DNA from: Sipunculus nudus
Taxonomy: Eukaryota > Annelida > Sipuncula > Golfingiida > Sipunculidae
Reading direction: 5' to 3'
DNA: 64,000 bases
Assembly: GCA_026874595.1 (NCBI GenBank)
Contig: CM049322.1
Location: forward strand, 23,347,400 to 23,411,399
The notes beneath the pieces are model-generated. The model was not told the origin of the DNA. It saw nothing but the letters and a program-made list of their open reading frames with translations, and searched no databases. The translations under genes were made by a program, and so were the position numbers. Each line of letters starts with the position of its first letter. Positions within the stretch are counted from its first letter, which is position 1. Shown in pieces: positions 1 to 10,978 of the stretch.

Positions 1-1
1 T

Positions 2-838
2 GCTACAGTTAAAATAAATTTCCGTGTGCACCGGCTGGAATTTTCCCACATGAGACAAAAACCCAATGAAAACATTACTGATTTTGTGTCCAGACTTCGA
101 GAAAAAGCTACCAAATGTGAATTTGATCAAACTGAGCAGAATGAACGCCTCATTGAAATGATCATTCTATCCACACCCTTCGAGGAATTCCGAAAAGAAC
201 TGTTATCAAAGGAAAAAGGACATCTGATTAAAGATGTGATTGAAAGAGGACGCGAATACGAGGCCTTACAGGCATCCCAAGCTTCCCTCCAATCAATGGG
301 CGCACTTGGGGCTGCTAATGTGGACGCTATAACGACATCAAGACCATGCAGAAATTGCAACCTACATCACCCACCCAGATCATGCCCCGCTTACTATGAT
401 GAATGCAGGGCCTGCGGTGCCAAAGGACACTGGAAAAAGTGCTGTCGGAAATCCAGGACAATTGACCAATCAAACTTCAGGGGAAGACGTAGACCAGAAA
501 ACCCCCAAAGACAATTCAGAAAACCAGAAGGTAAAAGGCCACATACACACAACAAAGCTCAAAATGAACTTGTAATTGATGAATCAGATGAAGAGACATA
601 CACAAAATCATTCTACACTATTACAATCAATTCACTTACACGTCAAGAAGCATTTGCAACTGTCTTAACTAAACATGATAATCCCAAGGTACGTGGCAAG
701 CTAGAAGCAAAGATTGATACTGGTGCCAATGGTAATACTCTGCCATTACGTACTTTTCGACAAATGTTTGGCAACATGCCAGTACACAAGGTAGTGAACC
801 CAGAACCACCTCCCCTCATACAGTGGCGACAGCATTGA
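2..838 (+). CDS. Gag C-terminal part and protease start (partial, frame broken)
   Basis: The reading frame is open from base 2, so the first methionine at 26 is internal and gag continues upstream of the window. The first ~90 residues resemble a capsid tail (retrotransposon gag type, with an FSHMRQKPNE segment). A Cys/His-rich region follows, including a zinc knuckle CRACGAKGHWKKCC (C-x2-C-x4-H-x4-C), then a basic stretch. The aspartic protease active site is visible as IDTGANGNTLP near 715-750. The frame stops at 836-838 inside the protease, while the pol frame (one base shifted) is already open by about 819. Known gypsy frameshifts usually lie between gag and protease, so a break here is more likely a mutation or assembly indel than programmed recoding. 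Confidence 0.85.
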   Translation, partial: ATVKINFRVHRLEFSHMRQKPNENITDFVSRLREKATKCEFDQTEQNERLIEMIILSTPFEEFRKELLSKEKGHLIKDVIERGREYEALQASQASLQSMGALGAANVDAITTSRPCRNCNLHHPPRSCPAYYDECRACGAKGHWKKCCRKSRTIDQSNFRGRRRPENPQRQFRKPEGKRPHTHNKAQNELVIDESDEETYTKSFYTITINSLTRQEAFATVLTKHDNPKVRGKLEAKIDTGANGNTLPLRTFRQMFGNMPVHKVVNPEPPPLIQWRQH

Positions 839-881
839 ATGTCTTGGGTCACTAAAGCTGTACATTTGTAAAGAAAGCCAG

Positions 882-3872
882 ATGAAATTCCAGCATCACA
901 AATTCTTTGTTGTTAATGTCACTGGTCCAGTCATAATCGGACTACCAACTTGTGAACAACTTGACCTTGTCAAACTTCAGCTTGATACCATCATGAACAA
1001 TGACCATAAAAAATGTACACAAGAACCAATAAACATGAAACCACATGATATTATCACAACAATCGCTGACCAACCAGACATCTCTATGTCCACCAAGACC
1101 TGTGGCCAGACACCTGGCAAACCACCTCCTGGAATAAAGTTTAATAGTGTACAGGACATCAAAGACTGGTTCCCAGATTGTTTTGACGGAATTGGGTCTT
1201 TCCATGGCGAAGAAACACTACATCTCAAACCTGACGCAGAACCATTCATAGACCCCCCAAGAAAGTGTTCCATACACTTGAAGCCAAGAATACAAGCCGA
1301 ACTCAACAAGATGGAAAGTCAGGGCATTATACACAAGGTAACCCAGCATTCAGATTGGTGCTCCTCCCTTACATGTGCTGTAAAAAAAGACGGCAGCCTA
1401 CGGCTTTGTCTAGACCCAAAAAAGCTTAACCAAGCTCTTAAAAGATGCCCGCACAAAATACCTACCATTGAGGAAATCACACCAAGATTCACAAATGCGA
1501 AGTACTTCACAAAGCTAGATGCAAAGGCGGGTTACTGGAGTGTTAAACTAGCCAAAGACTCGCAAGAGCTAACTACATTCAGAACACCATTTGGCCGATA
1601 CTGTTTCGATCGGCTACCGTTTGGCCTGTGTGTAAGCCAAGACATTTTTCAGCAGCACATGGACAGGATTATAGAACAGTGTAACGGTTGTGTGGGCATC
1701 AGTGATGACATTGTAATCTTTGGAGAAACAGAAAAGCAACACGATGAACACCTCGCTAACTTCATGAGCATCGCCCGCCAAGAAGGTCTTATGCTGAACT
1801 CTAACAAATGTGTTGTGAAACAAAACCAAATATCCTTTTTTGGAAGACTTTATACAGACAAGGGTGTTTATCCAGACCCAAAGAAAACAGAAGATATCAT
1901 CAAAATGCCTACCCCTCAAGATAAACAGGATCTGCAACGTTTTCTGGGCATGGTAACCTTCCTATCAAACCACATCCCAAACTTCTCAAACCACACAGCC
2001 ATACTCAGAAACTTAATGCCAAAGGACACTCCATTCGAATGGGGGGAGGAACACCAACACCGTTTCAATCACATTAAAGAGCTGGTAGCTACCAACTTGT
2101 GTCTGCGGTACTACGACCCAAACGAACCTGTGACTCTCGAGGTGGATGCCTCGATGAAGGGTTTAGGAGCAGCATTGCTGCAGCCAAGTGGCCCAGTTGC
2201 TTTTGCCAGTAAAGCACTATCACAAACCCAAGCGAACTATAGTAACCTAGAGAGAGAATGCCTTGCAGTAATTCATGGTGTTCAGAGATTTCATCACTTT
2301 CTCTATGGCCGCCAGTTTACTATTACCTCTGACCACAAGCCCCTCGAAATGATTTTGCGAAAACCATTACACTCTGCACCACCGAGGCTACAACGAATGC
2401 TCACACAAGTTCAGGGTTATAACTTTGATATTGTATATCAACCAGGTAGCCAGATGCTTTTATCAGACACTCTTTCAAGGCTCCCCAACATGGAAAATGT
2501 AGAGGAAGTTCTTATTGACACCCAAGTAGACAATATCAACATAACTCTCATGAACTTTTCACAGAACAAACAGTGTGAGATACGCACAGAAACGAGCAAA
2601 GACCCTATATTTGAGGGGCTATCACAAGTAATCCATTCAGGATGGCCAGAAAAGGTCAAGGAGCTCCCATCAGACCTTAGGGAATTCTGGGGCTATAGGG
2701 ATGAATTAGCTATTGAAAATGGAATTATTTTCAAAGGACGACAAGTCCTCATACCAAAGCCACTGAGGCCAGATATCCTGGCTCAGTTACATGAGGGGCA
2801 CCAGGGCATAGAAAAAACCAGGCGACTCGCCAGGGAAAGTGTATTTTGGCCCCGGATAAATGCGGACATTGAAAAACTCTGCAAACAGTGCCTGCTGTGC
2901 CAGGAATATCAACCAAGGCAAGCTAAAGAACCGATGGAGATGCATGAGAGGCCCAACAGGCCTTGGATCAAATTAGGTACAGACCTGTTTGACATTGGAA
3001 CCAAAACCTTCCTCATTATATCAGACTACTATAGTCGCTACCCTGTAGTCAAACAGCTGAGCTCCACCACAACCGCTGCGGTCGTAAAAGCCACAAAGGA
3101 AACTTTCAGCCTCCTGGGAGTGCCCCGCGAAATCATATCTGATAATGGCCCACAATTTCTATCAGAATACAACAAGTTCTGCTCCCGTTGGGGGATTACA
3201 CATACCACGTGTAGCCCTCGACACCCACAGTCAAATGGGTTCATCGAAAGACAAATCCGGTACATAAAACCAATCATTCGTAAATGTATTCAAGCCAGTG
3301 GAGACGTTGACCTGGCCCTCCTCAATGTGAGAGCCACACCATTAGATGCATCGTTACCTAGTCCAGCTGAACTTATGTTTGGCAGACCAATACCTACAGC
3401 AATACCAAGCCACTCCGAAAAGCCATCAAATGAGGAGTACAAAGAGCACATTGACAAAGCGGTACTTCAGCAAAAGAAATATGGTGACCAACACACCAAA
3501 GCCCTACCGCCCCTGCTCACTGGGCAACCTGTTCGTATCCTGAATGCCGAAACACATAGATGGTCCCCTGGACAAATCGTCTCACAGACAGATGATCGCT
3601 CTTATACTGTATTATCAGAGAGGGGAAATGTAATCACCAGGAATCGCAGTCACTTGCGACCGACATCAACATGCCCCATTGACATGGCATTTGATGCTCC
3701 TACAACAGAGCCGCGCCAGGATGAACCACCAATAATCAACAACATGGATCCCGCTAAAGACAGCCCTCCTGCCAAACCATTGACTCCTCACCAGAACTTA
3801 CCGCGTGAAAGGAAATCGCGTTATGGCCGGTCCATACGCGCCCCATTACGTTACCAAGAGGATAACTTGTAA
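882..3872 (+). CDS. Pol polyprotein: protease end, RT, RNase H, integrase
   Basis: This is a 996-residue Ty3/gypsy polyprotein. The ATG at 882 is not a biological start; the frame is open from about 819 and continues the protease. The RT core shows KLDAKAGYW, RTPFGRYCFDRLPFGL and the catalytic motif ISDDIVIF (a variant of YxDD). RNase H shows VTLEVDASMKGLGAALLQ and DHKPLE. The integrase zinc-binding HHCC region has LHEGHQGIEKTRR with CKQCLLC, and the DDE core shows GTDLF, SDNGPQF and NGFIERQ. A GPY/F-like segment (QPVRILNAETHRWSPGQIV) is near the end, with no chromodomain. No internal stop is present over 3 kb, so the copy is fairly young apart from the protease break. Confidence 0.93.
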   Translation: MKFQHHKFFVVNVTGPVIIGLPTCEQLDLVKLQLDTIMNNDHKKCTQEPINMKPHDIITTIADQPDISMSTKTCGQTPGKPPPGIKFNSVQDIKDWFPDCFDGIGSFHGEETLHLKPDAEPFIDPPRKCSIHLKPRIQAELNKMESQGIIHKVTQHSDWCSSLTCAVKKDGSLRLCLDPKKLNQALKRCPHKIPTIEEITPRFTNAKYFTKLDAKAGYWSVKLAKDSQELTTFRTPFGRYCFDRLPFGLCVSQDIFQQHMDRIIEQCNGCVGISDDIVIFGETEKQHDEHLANFMSIARQEGLMLNSNKCVVKQNQISFFGRLYTDKGVYPDPKKTEDIIKMPTPQDKQDLQRFLGMVTFLSNHIPNFSNHTAILRNLMPKDTPFEWGEEHQHRFNHIKELVATNLCLRYYDPNEPVTLEVDASMKGLGAALLQPSGPVAFASKALSQTQANYSNLERECLAVIHGVQRFHHFLYGRQFTITSDHKPLEMILRKPLHSAPPRLQRMLTQVQGYNFDIVYQPGSQMLLSDTLSRLPNMENVEEVLIDTQVDNINITLMNFSQNKQCEIRTETSKDPIFEGLSQVIHSGWPEKVKELPSDLREFWGYRDELAIENGIIFKGRQVLIPKPLRPDILAQLHEGHQGIEKTRRLARESVFWPRINADIEKLCKQCLLCQEYQPRQAKEPMEMHERPNRPWIKLGTDLFDIGTKTFLIISDYYSRYPVVKQLSSTTTAAVVKATKETFSLLGVPREIISDNGPQFLSEYNKFCSRWGITHTTCSPRHPQSNGFIERQIRYIKPIIRKCIQASGDVDLALLNVRATPLDASLPSPAELMFGRPIPTAIPSHSEKPSNEEYKEHIDKAVLQQKKYGDQHTKALPPLLTGQPVRILNAETHRWSPGQIVSQTDDRSYTVLSERGNVITRNRSHLRPTSTCPIDMAFDAPTTEPRQDEPPIINNMDPAKDSPPAKPLTPHQNLPRERKSRYGRSIRAPLRYQEDNL

Positions 3873-4054
3873 ATTACGTTTCACTAAGACTTTAGTAATG
3901 TTAATTACATTTTGCTAGGACTTTGATAAGACTTTTCGTTTTCCAAGAACGATACACTCTCGCAACGCAAAGATTCTGTTTCCTAAGTTTTCTGCATAAC
4001 ATGTTTAACTTGATGCTCGGTGCTTGCTATAATTCTCAAAGATGAGACGGGGGA

Positions 4055-4165
4055 TGTAATATTATGAGACACAAAATACGAGACTCATATATTCCGCTAC
4101 ACCGGAAGTTCTTTATTATCGCCCACCTGTATGATCTATGTGCCGCCAACTTGATATCATTAAAA
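4055..4165 (+). repeat. Probable start of the 3' LTR, truncated
   Basis: Begins with TGTAATATTATGAGAC directly after a polypurine-like tract, about 180 bases past the pol stop. An A-rich run at about 4180 leads into sequence resembling the repeats at 7.5 kb (both have a GGCACCAC core followed by AGTCTTG), so the LTR end is not visible. The 5' LTR is outside the window, so identity cannot be checked here. Confidence 0.5.
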
Positions 4166-5177
4166 TGGACACAAAGCGAAAAAAAAAAAACAATTGCAGA
4201 TGGCACCACCAGTCTTGAGTAAGAGTTGGAGGTATCCAAGATCTATGAACATGTACAATTTCAGGCACCCGTTAAAAAACACCTGTTATAAAACAGGTCA
4301 AAAACCCCAATATCAAATATGAGTCATGTAACCTACATTTGCACAAAAATTATTCTCTCCTGTCGTGTCTGAGAATGTTATGGAAGTATGTTTATTGGCC
4401 AAATGACTAATTTCATATTCCTGTAACTCGACCAAAATTCATCGAACCCAAACCAAATGAACCAACTTGGGAGAACTCATCTCTGGGATAATTTCTGTGA
4501 AATAGTGAACAATTTGGATGGATGATTTCGAAGAAGATTTTAAAAGATTTCCAAGTTTTTTTTTCCTTCCCCAAAAAATGTCAGTGCAGGTGGCACCACA
4601 AATAGCTGAATCCCTAATCATTTGATATGCGACTGATTTTTGCGTAAAATTTGGGGATGCTAGGTCCTGCTGTTTCTGAAAAATTTTGGGTTAATATACT
4701 GGTGACCAATGACCTCCGTTCAAATAAGGTAATGCAGGTGGCGCCACTAGTATCTCAATTTCAAATGTGACCAACACCTGCATAAAATTTGATGAAGGTA
4801 GCTCCAGCCGTTTCTGATATTGTAATTTTAGTAAGCTTTTTTTTGGCGAAATGACTAAGTTCAGCTTCCTGTATTTAAGCCAAAAATCACCTCACGGAAA
4901 CCATTCGAACAAACTTGAGAGAGATGTTCCTGGGATCATTTCTTTGAAATATTGGACAATTTGACCGAACTGTTTTGGAGAAATTTTTTTAAGGAGGTTT
5001 AGCTTTTTCTCCATAACATGTAAGTAAATACAGATAGCAAAAGAATAAGCAAAATCCGAGTCTTTTAGATGACTGATTTTTTTTTTCATAAAATTTGGAG
5101 CTGCTAGCTTTGACTTTTTTGAGATATTAACGTACGGCGGACGGACGACGACAAGAAATGCATAAGCTCACAGGTTC
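4166..5177. repeat. Interspersed repeat (family C), degenerate internal units
   Basis: No gene seen. The region holds repeated segments of about 400 bases, each with a 'GGGATCATTTCTGTGAAAT'-like block and a GTGGCxCCAC core (4590, 4740). Related blocks occur at 8.7-9.5 and 13.9-14.2 kb. Both this copy (near 5180) and the other (near 14206) end in the same sequence, CATAAGCTCACAGGTTCGCT followed by a run of A, preceded by a GACGACG-rich stretch. The shared end suggests a mobile element of unknown class. Confidence 0.55.
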
Positions 5178-5520
5178 GCTAAAAATCCAAGGTACCCACA
5201 GGTAAATACAAGTTTCAGTAAAATCAAAGCTACCAACAGGTAGATAAATATCCCAGTAAAATCAAAGCTACCCACAGGTAGATAAATGTCCCAGTAAAAT
5301 CAAAGCTACCCACAGGTAGATAAATATCCCAGTAAAATCAAAGCTACCCACAGGTAGATAAATGTCCTAGTAAAATCAAAGCTTCCCAGTGGAAAATTAA
5401 TGTTTCAGTAAAATCCAAGGTACCATCAGGTAAATAAATGTTCCAAAAAATTCAAGCAACCCAATGGAAAATAAATGTTTCAGTAAATTCTATCTACCCA
5501 CAGGTAAATAAAGGTTAAAG
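5178..5520. repeat. Tandem repeat, about 46 bp x 7
   Basis: Successive copies of a unit with TCAAAGCTACCCACAGGTAG, then ATAAAT and CCCAGTAAAA. The central four units are nearly identical and the outer ones diverge. The array lies directly after the end of the family C repeat. Non-coding. Confidence 0.85.
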
Positions 5521-7480
5521 TATAATCCAAGCTTCAGCTGTTACTGCAAGTACATATTCAAATGAAAACAGACGTCATCTATGATATGAAATGTTTATTT
5601 CAGGAATGCACATAATAAAACTTATAAATATATGACCTTATCAAGGCTGGACGTATAGCCTTTGTGAAAGTGACCGATTGAAAAATTACATAAAAATAAT
5701 GTTCCTCTGATATATAAAATCAGAGCGTATCCAGTAAAATTATCTTAGGGATTGAACGAATGCATTTTTTATATTGTACTTATAAATAATACAAGGAGGA
5801 CTGTTCCTTAGTGCATGTTTAGTATTTTTTTGGCATGGAAAAAGTATTGCTTAAGCATCACTCCAGAATGTGTGCACAGATTTAGACAGATTACTGGTGT
5901 AAATAAATGTAACAGACAGGCTGATGAGTCTTTAGACCAGTGCCTAATATAATTTAACATTTACCCAGTTTTCCTATAAATACAGAGCGTGATATAATGC
6001 TGAATTATCAATTTTACCTCAATATATAAACGGTGCTCTGCAAATTTTATCAAAATGAGGTTTGTAAAAAAAATTTTAACCACCTATTCTGATATGAAAT
6101 TGGTGAAACTGTTCAGATGATGAACACAATCTGTTAACTGTGACTTTATCAAATTCAAGACATCAAGTATTAAAAAGAGTGACCCCGCACATGCAGCCCA
6201 GGCTAAATTTACTGAAGGAAATTTAAATTCTGTACATCAATTTCACAAATCTTGTTGTGTCCAACACAGTCCTGGTCCTGTATTAGATAAGATCTTCCTT
6301 TCAATTTTGCATGGTGACAGAGAACACTTCAAATTTTTAAATAAATGATGAGAATCGAAGTTAATTTACTTGTATTATGCACAGGAGACTTGTTTCTGTG
6401 CTTTGCTTGATTTCACTCAACATGGTAAAATCACACTGTTATATCACAATGTACACAGTGATGGGGGGGGGGGGGCTTTGTTACAGATTGCATTTAATAT
6501 GCATCAATATGATCAATAATTAAATTAAATGTTTGCAAACTGCTGCTTTGAAAGGCATCATTGGTTTCAAGGGATCATTTTTGGTCAATATTTCAAAGGT
6601 AGTAGGTCACAATTGTATGTGGTATATATATATATATTTATACTCAATATATAAGCACCCTTTGTAACAAGTGTATAAATTATATTTTTGCCAAGATCCT
6701 CTCCCAAATGCTGCAACTAATACTCTCCTTAATGGTGCATCCAATATCTAAGATCTCATTCTAACAGGCAATCATACCTGTACAAATACCAGCAACTAAA
6801 ATAACAAGAGACACAGAGACTAATATAAAAGACAATTCAGTGAAGAATGTACTAATTGCATGATATAAATTGTGATATCACATTGATAAATCAACTACAC
6901 TAAGAACTATAGGACCAGTATGTCATTAACCAAACATTTCCTTCTTCCAGATAAAATCTTTGCTGACCATGTACTGTACAGATGATACCCCTGAACAGTT
7001 GCAGAAAGTCAAGATTTTTATCTATGACCCTGCAAACATATACTTAAGAGCTTCTGGTTTTTATTCATGGGCAAACATGACTTTAAAAATATTTGAATGC
7101 TAAATGGCAATACCTGTAAAACAAGTCTCTCTGATCAGATGTTAAAATCAACATAACCCTGTACAACATCAGTCTGCTAAAAGGTATTCAACATATAGCA
7201 AATTTAAAATGGTAAGAAGTAAGAAGCCTTATCAGCTTATCTGGTAAACATCCAATTATTAGTATGCACCAGAAACACACAAAAACAGTTATAAAGCATA
7301 AACATGCAAACATAATAACAAGGCCTACAGGCCTAATGCGAACCTGTGCATTGGGAAATACACCAGGTATAATGCTTCAATGCTGGACCATAACTTTTCA
7401 TGTATATGAACAATGCAAGTACTAAACATTTTGAATAAGAAACAATTACACAAATATCACTGCTGAAATTCTGGCATGGG
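5521..7480. other. AT-rich intergenic DNA, no gene seen
   Basis: No ORF of note, no splice-supported exon and no recognisable element. It contains a G run (6464-6476) and a short TA microsatellite near 6625. Confidence 0.5.
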
Positions 7481-8300
7481 TGCAAACAACACAAAAACGA
7501 TTGTAGCTGGCACCACTAGTCTTGTATACAACGAAGCTATCAGAGATAGACACATATGCCCAATTTTCAGACTTACATATCAAACCCCTCCTGAGAAATA
7601 AGCAGGGACACACACTGTGCAAAAATTATTGTAGGTAGCACCACCAGTCTTGTATATGACAAAGCTCTTCGATATGTATAAATATGCCCAATTTCAGGCT
7701 GATATATCAAATTCCTCTGTAGAAATTAGCAGGCACATACACTGTGCAAAAGTCAATGTACGTGGCACCACCTGTCTTGTAAATGAGAATACCATCAAAG
7801 ACGCATAGACAGGTCAAAATATCAGTCCAATACATCAAACTTCCCCAGAGTTTGATGCACTGGGCTGACAAGGCTTAGGTGAGTAAGGCAGTTGCCCCCC
7901 AGTGACCTGTGACAAATTGCTGCCTTAAGCTACTGCACTGAGTGAACTCTTGACCTGCACCTGACTAGACTGAGTGAACTTTTGACATGTACCTGGCTGC
8001 ACTGAGTGAACTCTTGACCTGTTGCATAATCTGACACAGTTGGTAGTCTGCCAAAGCTATAAATAGATTCAGGCTAAACTTTGGGTACCAAATATGATGC
8101 AGTGAGCAGTCTGCCAAAGCTATAAATAGAATGCAGCTACTGCACTGAGTGAACTCTTGACCTATACCTGGCTGCACTTCTTCCAATCCAGGCACTGTGC
8201 CAAAACTATTTATAGAGCTGACATCATCTTGGCTAATGGCCAACATCAAGGCACTGGCAATCTGCCAATGGTAAACCAAGTGCTGCCATCTGAACACAAA
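7481..8300. repeat. Degenerate repeat units with a GGCACCAC core, then a Leu/Cys-type tandem segment
   Basis: Three diverged units of about 120 bases start near 7495, 7620 and 7745, each with a TGGCACCAC core followed by 'TCTTGTA'. From 7930 to 8165 the phrase CTGCACTGAGTGAACTCTTG recurs at least four times, with a GCTATAAATAGA phrase at 8055 and 8120. The 110-residue minus-strand ORF here is made of these repeats and is not a convincing gene. Confidence 0.55.
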
Positions 8301-9502
8301 AGTGGTCCCTACTTGAAATGACTTTGAAATTTATTTTCCCAATACAAAATGCTTTTCAGCTGACTTTTTATAAAAAAAGAAATCAGGAATATATATGTAA
8401 AATTATTACGGATGCATACTGAATGCAAAATTAAAATACAGATATATCTCATTGATGGCAAATTCTTGAATTAAGTTGAGTAGGGATACCAATAATTTAT
8501 AATCCACGTACAGTTGTCTTTATATAGCCACAGAGAGCTGAATATCCGTGATTGTAACATTGCCTGGTATGATAAATAACTTAAATCATAAATCTAATTT
8601 TTTTAAAAGCTTTTAAAAAATCTTTCTTGTCAATATTAACTAAAGATAACCTGAAATCTAAATGTCTAGTGGCATGATGTAATAGATGCTGATAAACTGG
8701 TGCCAGGCTAGATGTAACAGCATCACACAGCTAACATATATGGTAAAATGACTCAATTCAATCTCCATAATTCAGCCAAAAATTATTCATGTGGAACCAT
8801 TAATGACAATTATTATAAGAATTATTGTAGGAATTATTCTTCTAAAATTTTTAATAAACTGGCTTCAGTGGCATCAATCGAAAAACGTTTCGCAGGTTTA
8901 TAACTCATATAGGACGATACAGCAAACTGGCTAAGTTCAGCTTCCTGTAACTCAGCCAAAAAGCACTGAACCAAAATCATTTGAACAAACTTGAATTATC
9001 AACATCTGAGGATAAATAATGTGTGAGATTTAAGAATTTGGCCCAGTGGTTTTTTATAAGAATATCTTTGTAGCCACTGAGCTAAAATGGGCTGTGATGG
9101 CATATGACTAAATTCAGCTTCCCATAAGTTAGCCAAAAGTCACTGAAAAGAGACCATTTGATTAAACTTCAGAAAGCACAACCCTAGGATCATTTCTGTG
9201 CGATTAAACATTTTGGCCATATGGTTTTAGAGAAGAAGTTTTTTGTAGCCCTCAGTGTGATACAGGCACTGATGACCCCCGTACAAAAAAGGCTGATGCA
9301 GGTGGCGCCACCAATACCTCAATTTCAAATATGACCTATGTGACTAACATTGGCATAAAATTTGGTGAAGATAGCTAAAGCCGTTTCTGAGATTTAAATT
9401 TTAATATGCTTTTTTCACAGTTAACAAAGTTCAACCTCCTGTATCTCGGCCAAAAATCTCCGAACTGTAACCATTCGAACAAATTTGAGAAAGATTGTTC
9501 CA
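8301..9502. repeat. Family C repeat, left part, interrupted by a hAT-like element
   Basis: From about 8720 the sequence repeats a block ending in 'TCAGCTTCCTGTAACTCAGCC' style phrases (8750, 8940, 9115, 9430). It includes GGTGGCGCCACC at 9300-9311. The block breaks at 9502 in 'GATTGTTCCA' and resumes at 13937 with 'TTCCAGGGATCATTTCTGTG', matching the uninterrupted copy at 4.9 kb. 8301-8700 shows nothing recognisable. Confidence 0.55.
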
Positions 9503-9825
9503 CAGGGTTCCTGCACCTCTTGGCAAAGCAAATTTAAGACCTTTTTAAGACTTTTTAAGACCACCTGACAGAAAATTTAAGACCCCTTTATACGTAGAAT
9601 TCTTTAATGGCCTTACCATGCTTTAAGACTACTGATGGTCCAAATTGTGATCAAATGGGACTGTTATCATGATAGTCTGTGCAAAAAAAGCAAATAACAC
9701 AAAAGAACAGACAAAGAACATAGTTTATTTGCCATGCAAGGTCTGACTTCAGTGAAAGTCAAATGATGTCTGAAAAAAGTTAGAAAATTGACATAGGATG
9801 TACCAATGGGAGTTTAAAATATTGT

Positions 9826-10312
9826 TGATGCAACTGTAGCCTGAACATTTTCTTAAATAGTGACACAACTTTTCACAAAATCTGTTTTATTTCGCAAGGC
9901 AACTGGCTAAAACATTTTCATAAATAATGGCTCAACTTTCTAAAAATTTATTTGTTCTGATTCATAAGTTCTTTGCTTTAATTTGCAAGGCAGCTGCAGC
10001 CTTAAAATTTCCTTAAATAATGTCACAACTTTAAAAAATCTGTTTTACCCTGCAAGGCAGCTGCAGCCTGAACATTTTCTTAAATAATGTCACAACTTTC
10101 AAAAATCTGTTTACCCTGCAAGGCAGCTGCAGCCTGAACATTTTCTTAAATAATGTCACAACTTTCAAAAATCTGTTTTACCCTGCAAGGCAGCTGCAGC
10201 CTGAATATTTTCTTAAATGTCACAACTTTAAAAAAAATCTGTTTTACCCTGCAAGGTAACTGGCCTGAACATTTTCTTAAAAAATGGCTCAACTTTAAAA
10301 AAAATCTATTTG
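9826..10312. repeat. Tandem repeat, about 66 bp x 7, inside the hAT-like element
   Basis: Units contain GCAAGGCAGCTGCAGCCTGA followed by ACATTTTCTTAAATAATG and CACAACTTT. The central units are the best conserved. The array begins exactly where the transposase reading frame loses its similarity, so it replaces or follows the missing C-terminal half. Confidence 0.85.
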
Positions 10313-10978
10313 CTCTTCCATGGCCCAGGAACTCGGATCCCAGGTATCTGGACTGGACATGTGTTCGGATCCCATCAGTTACCCAGTATCTGATATGTAA
10401 ATCAAGTTGATTGCTTTTTATGGCCTTGTTAAGGCTTTCATCAAACATCAGAACAAAGTGACTGTCCCCAACTTGAGAGATTAACTTTGTTTTGATAAAA
10501 GGCGCCAAACCATATTTGGTAATGTATGCAGTTTTGTCTTCCCCGCAAGCAAAACTGTTAGCTATTCCACTGTCAGGAAACATGAGACAAAAAAGTGATC
10601 AAATCTCTTGATTGGAGTTATACGGATTATGGCGGGAAACAGCATGCATGGTCCATAAGACTTCTGCTCTCAGCGTTTCTGAAGGAACGAACGTATGCTG
10701 AATCTTGCTTCCACCAGTCCCAGGTTGTGCGGTGTCACCTATCGTTTGTCCAGACAGGCTTGATGACGATGGAGTAGGTGAACGGGCGACAGCTAAACCT
10801 GCAGAACTTGAAGCCGACGTGTTATTGGTGATCGGATTCAATTTGACTGACTGTTTCAATGATCCCGATTTTGCATGTTTTTCACTCTTCATATGACTGT
10901 CGACGGCTTTGACACCCATCGTTCCTAATTTGAACGATTTTCTGCACCACGTACAGAAAGCATGGTAGGCCTACTTAC
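10313..10978 (-). pseudogene. hAT-type transposase fragment with BED zinc finger
   Basis: Read on the minus strand, the N-terminal part has a BED-type zinc finger, CTWC near 10960 and DSHMKSEKHAKS near 10890 (C-x2-C ... H-x4-H). A low-complexity Ser/Pro linker follows, then a helical region ending NPYNSNQEI. A single in-frame TGA near 10600 separates this from MFPDSGIANSFACGEDKTAY, which continues in the same frame to FVLMFDESLN and SRYLGSEFLGHG. The latter resembles the first catalytic block of a hAT transposase, where D of 'FDES' would be the catalytic aspartate (inference). After GHG the frame runs into a tandem repeat, so the rest of the catalytic domain and the dimerisation region are missing. 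Non-functional. Confidence 0.7.

Larger units (their letters stand above)
1..4165 (+). mobile_element. Ty3/gypsy LTR retrotransposon, 5' end outside window
   Basis: Gag end, aspartic protease, reverse transcriptase, RNase H and integrase follow each other on one strand in Ty3/gypsy order (integrase after RNase H). A purine-rich tract (4045-4054) is followed by TGTAATATT at 4055, which looks like the polypurine tract and the start of a 3' LTR. The LTR seems cut short near 4165, where a sequence like the repeats at 7.5 kb begins. The 5' LTR and start of gag lie before the window. A frame change in the protease suggests an inactive copy or a sequencing error. There is no envelope-like ORF between integrase and LTR. 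Confidence 0.9.

Noticed and set aside
882-884. ATG at 882 as the pol start
   Set aside because: The frame is open upstream and carries protease sequence; gypsy pol is translated as part of a polyprotein.
1319-3277. Minus-strand ORFs inside pol
   Set aside because: Shadows of the pol reading frame with no recognisable domain.
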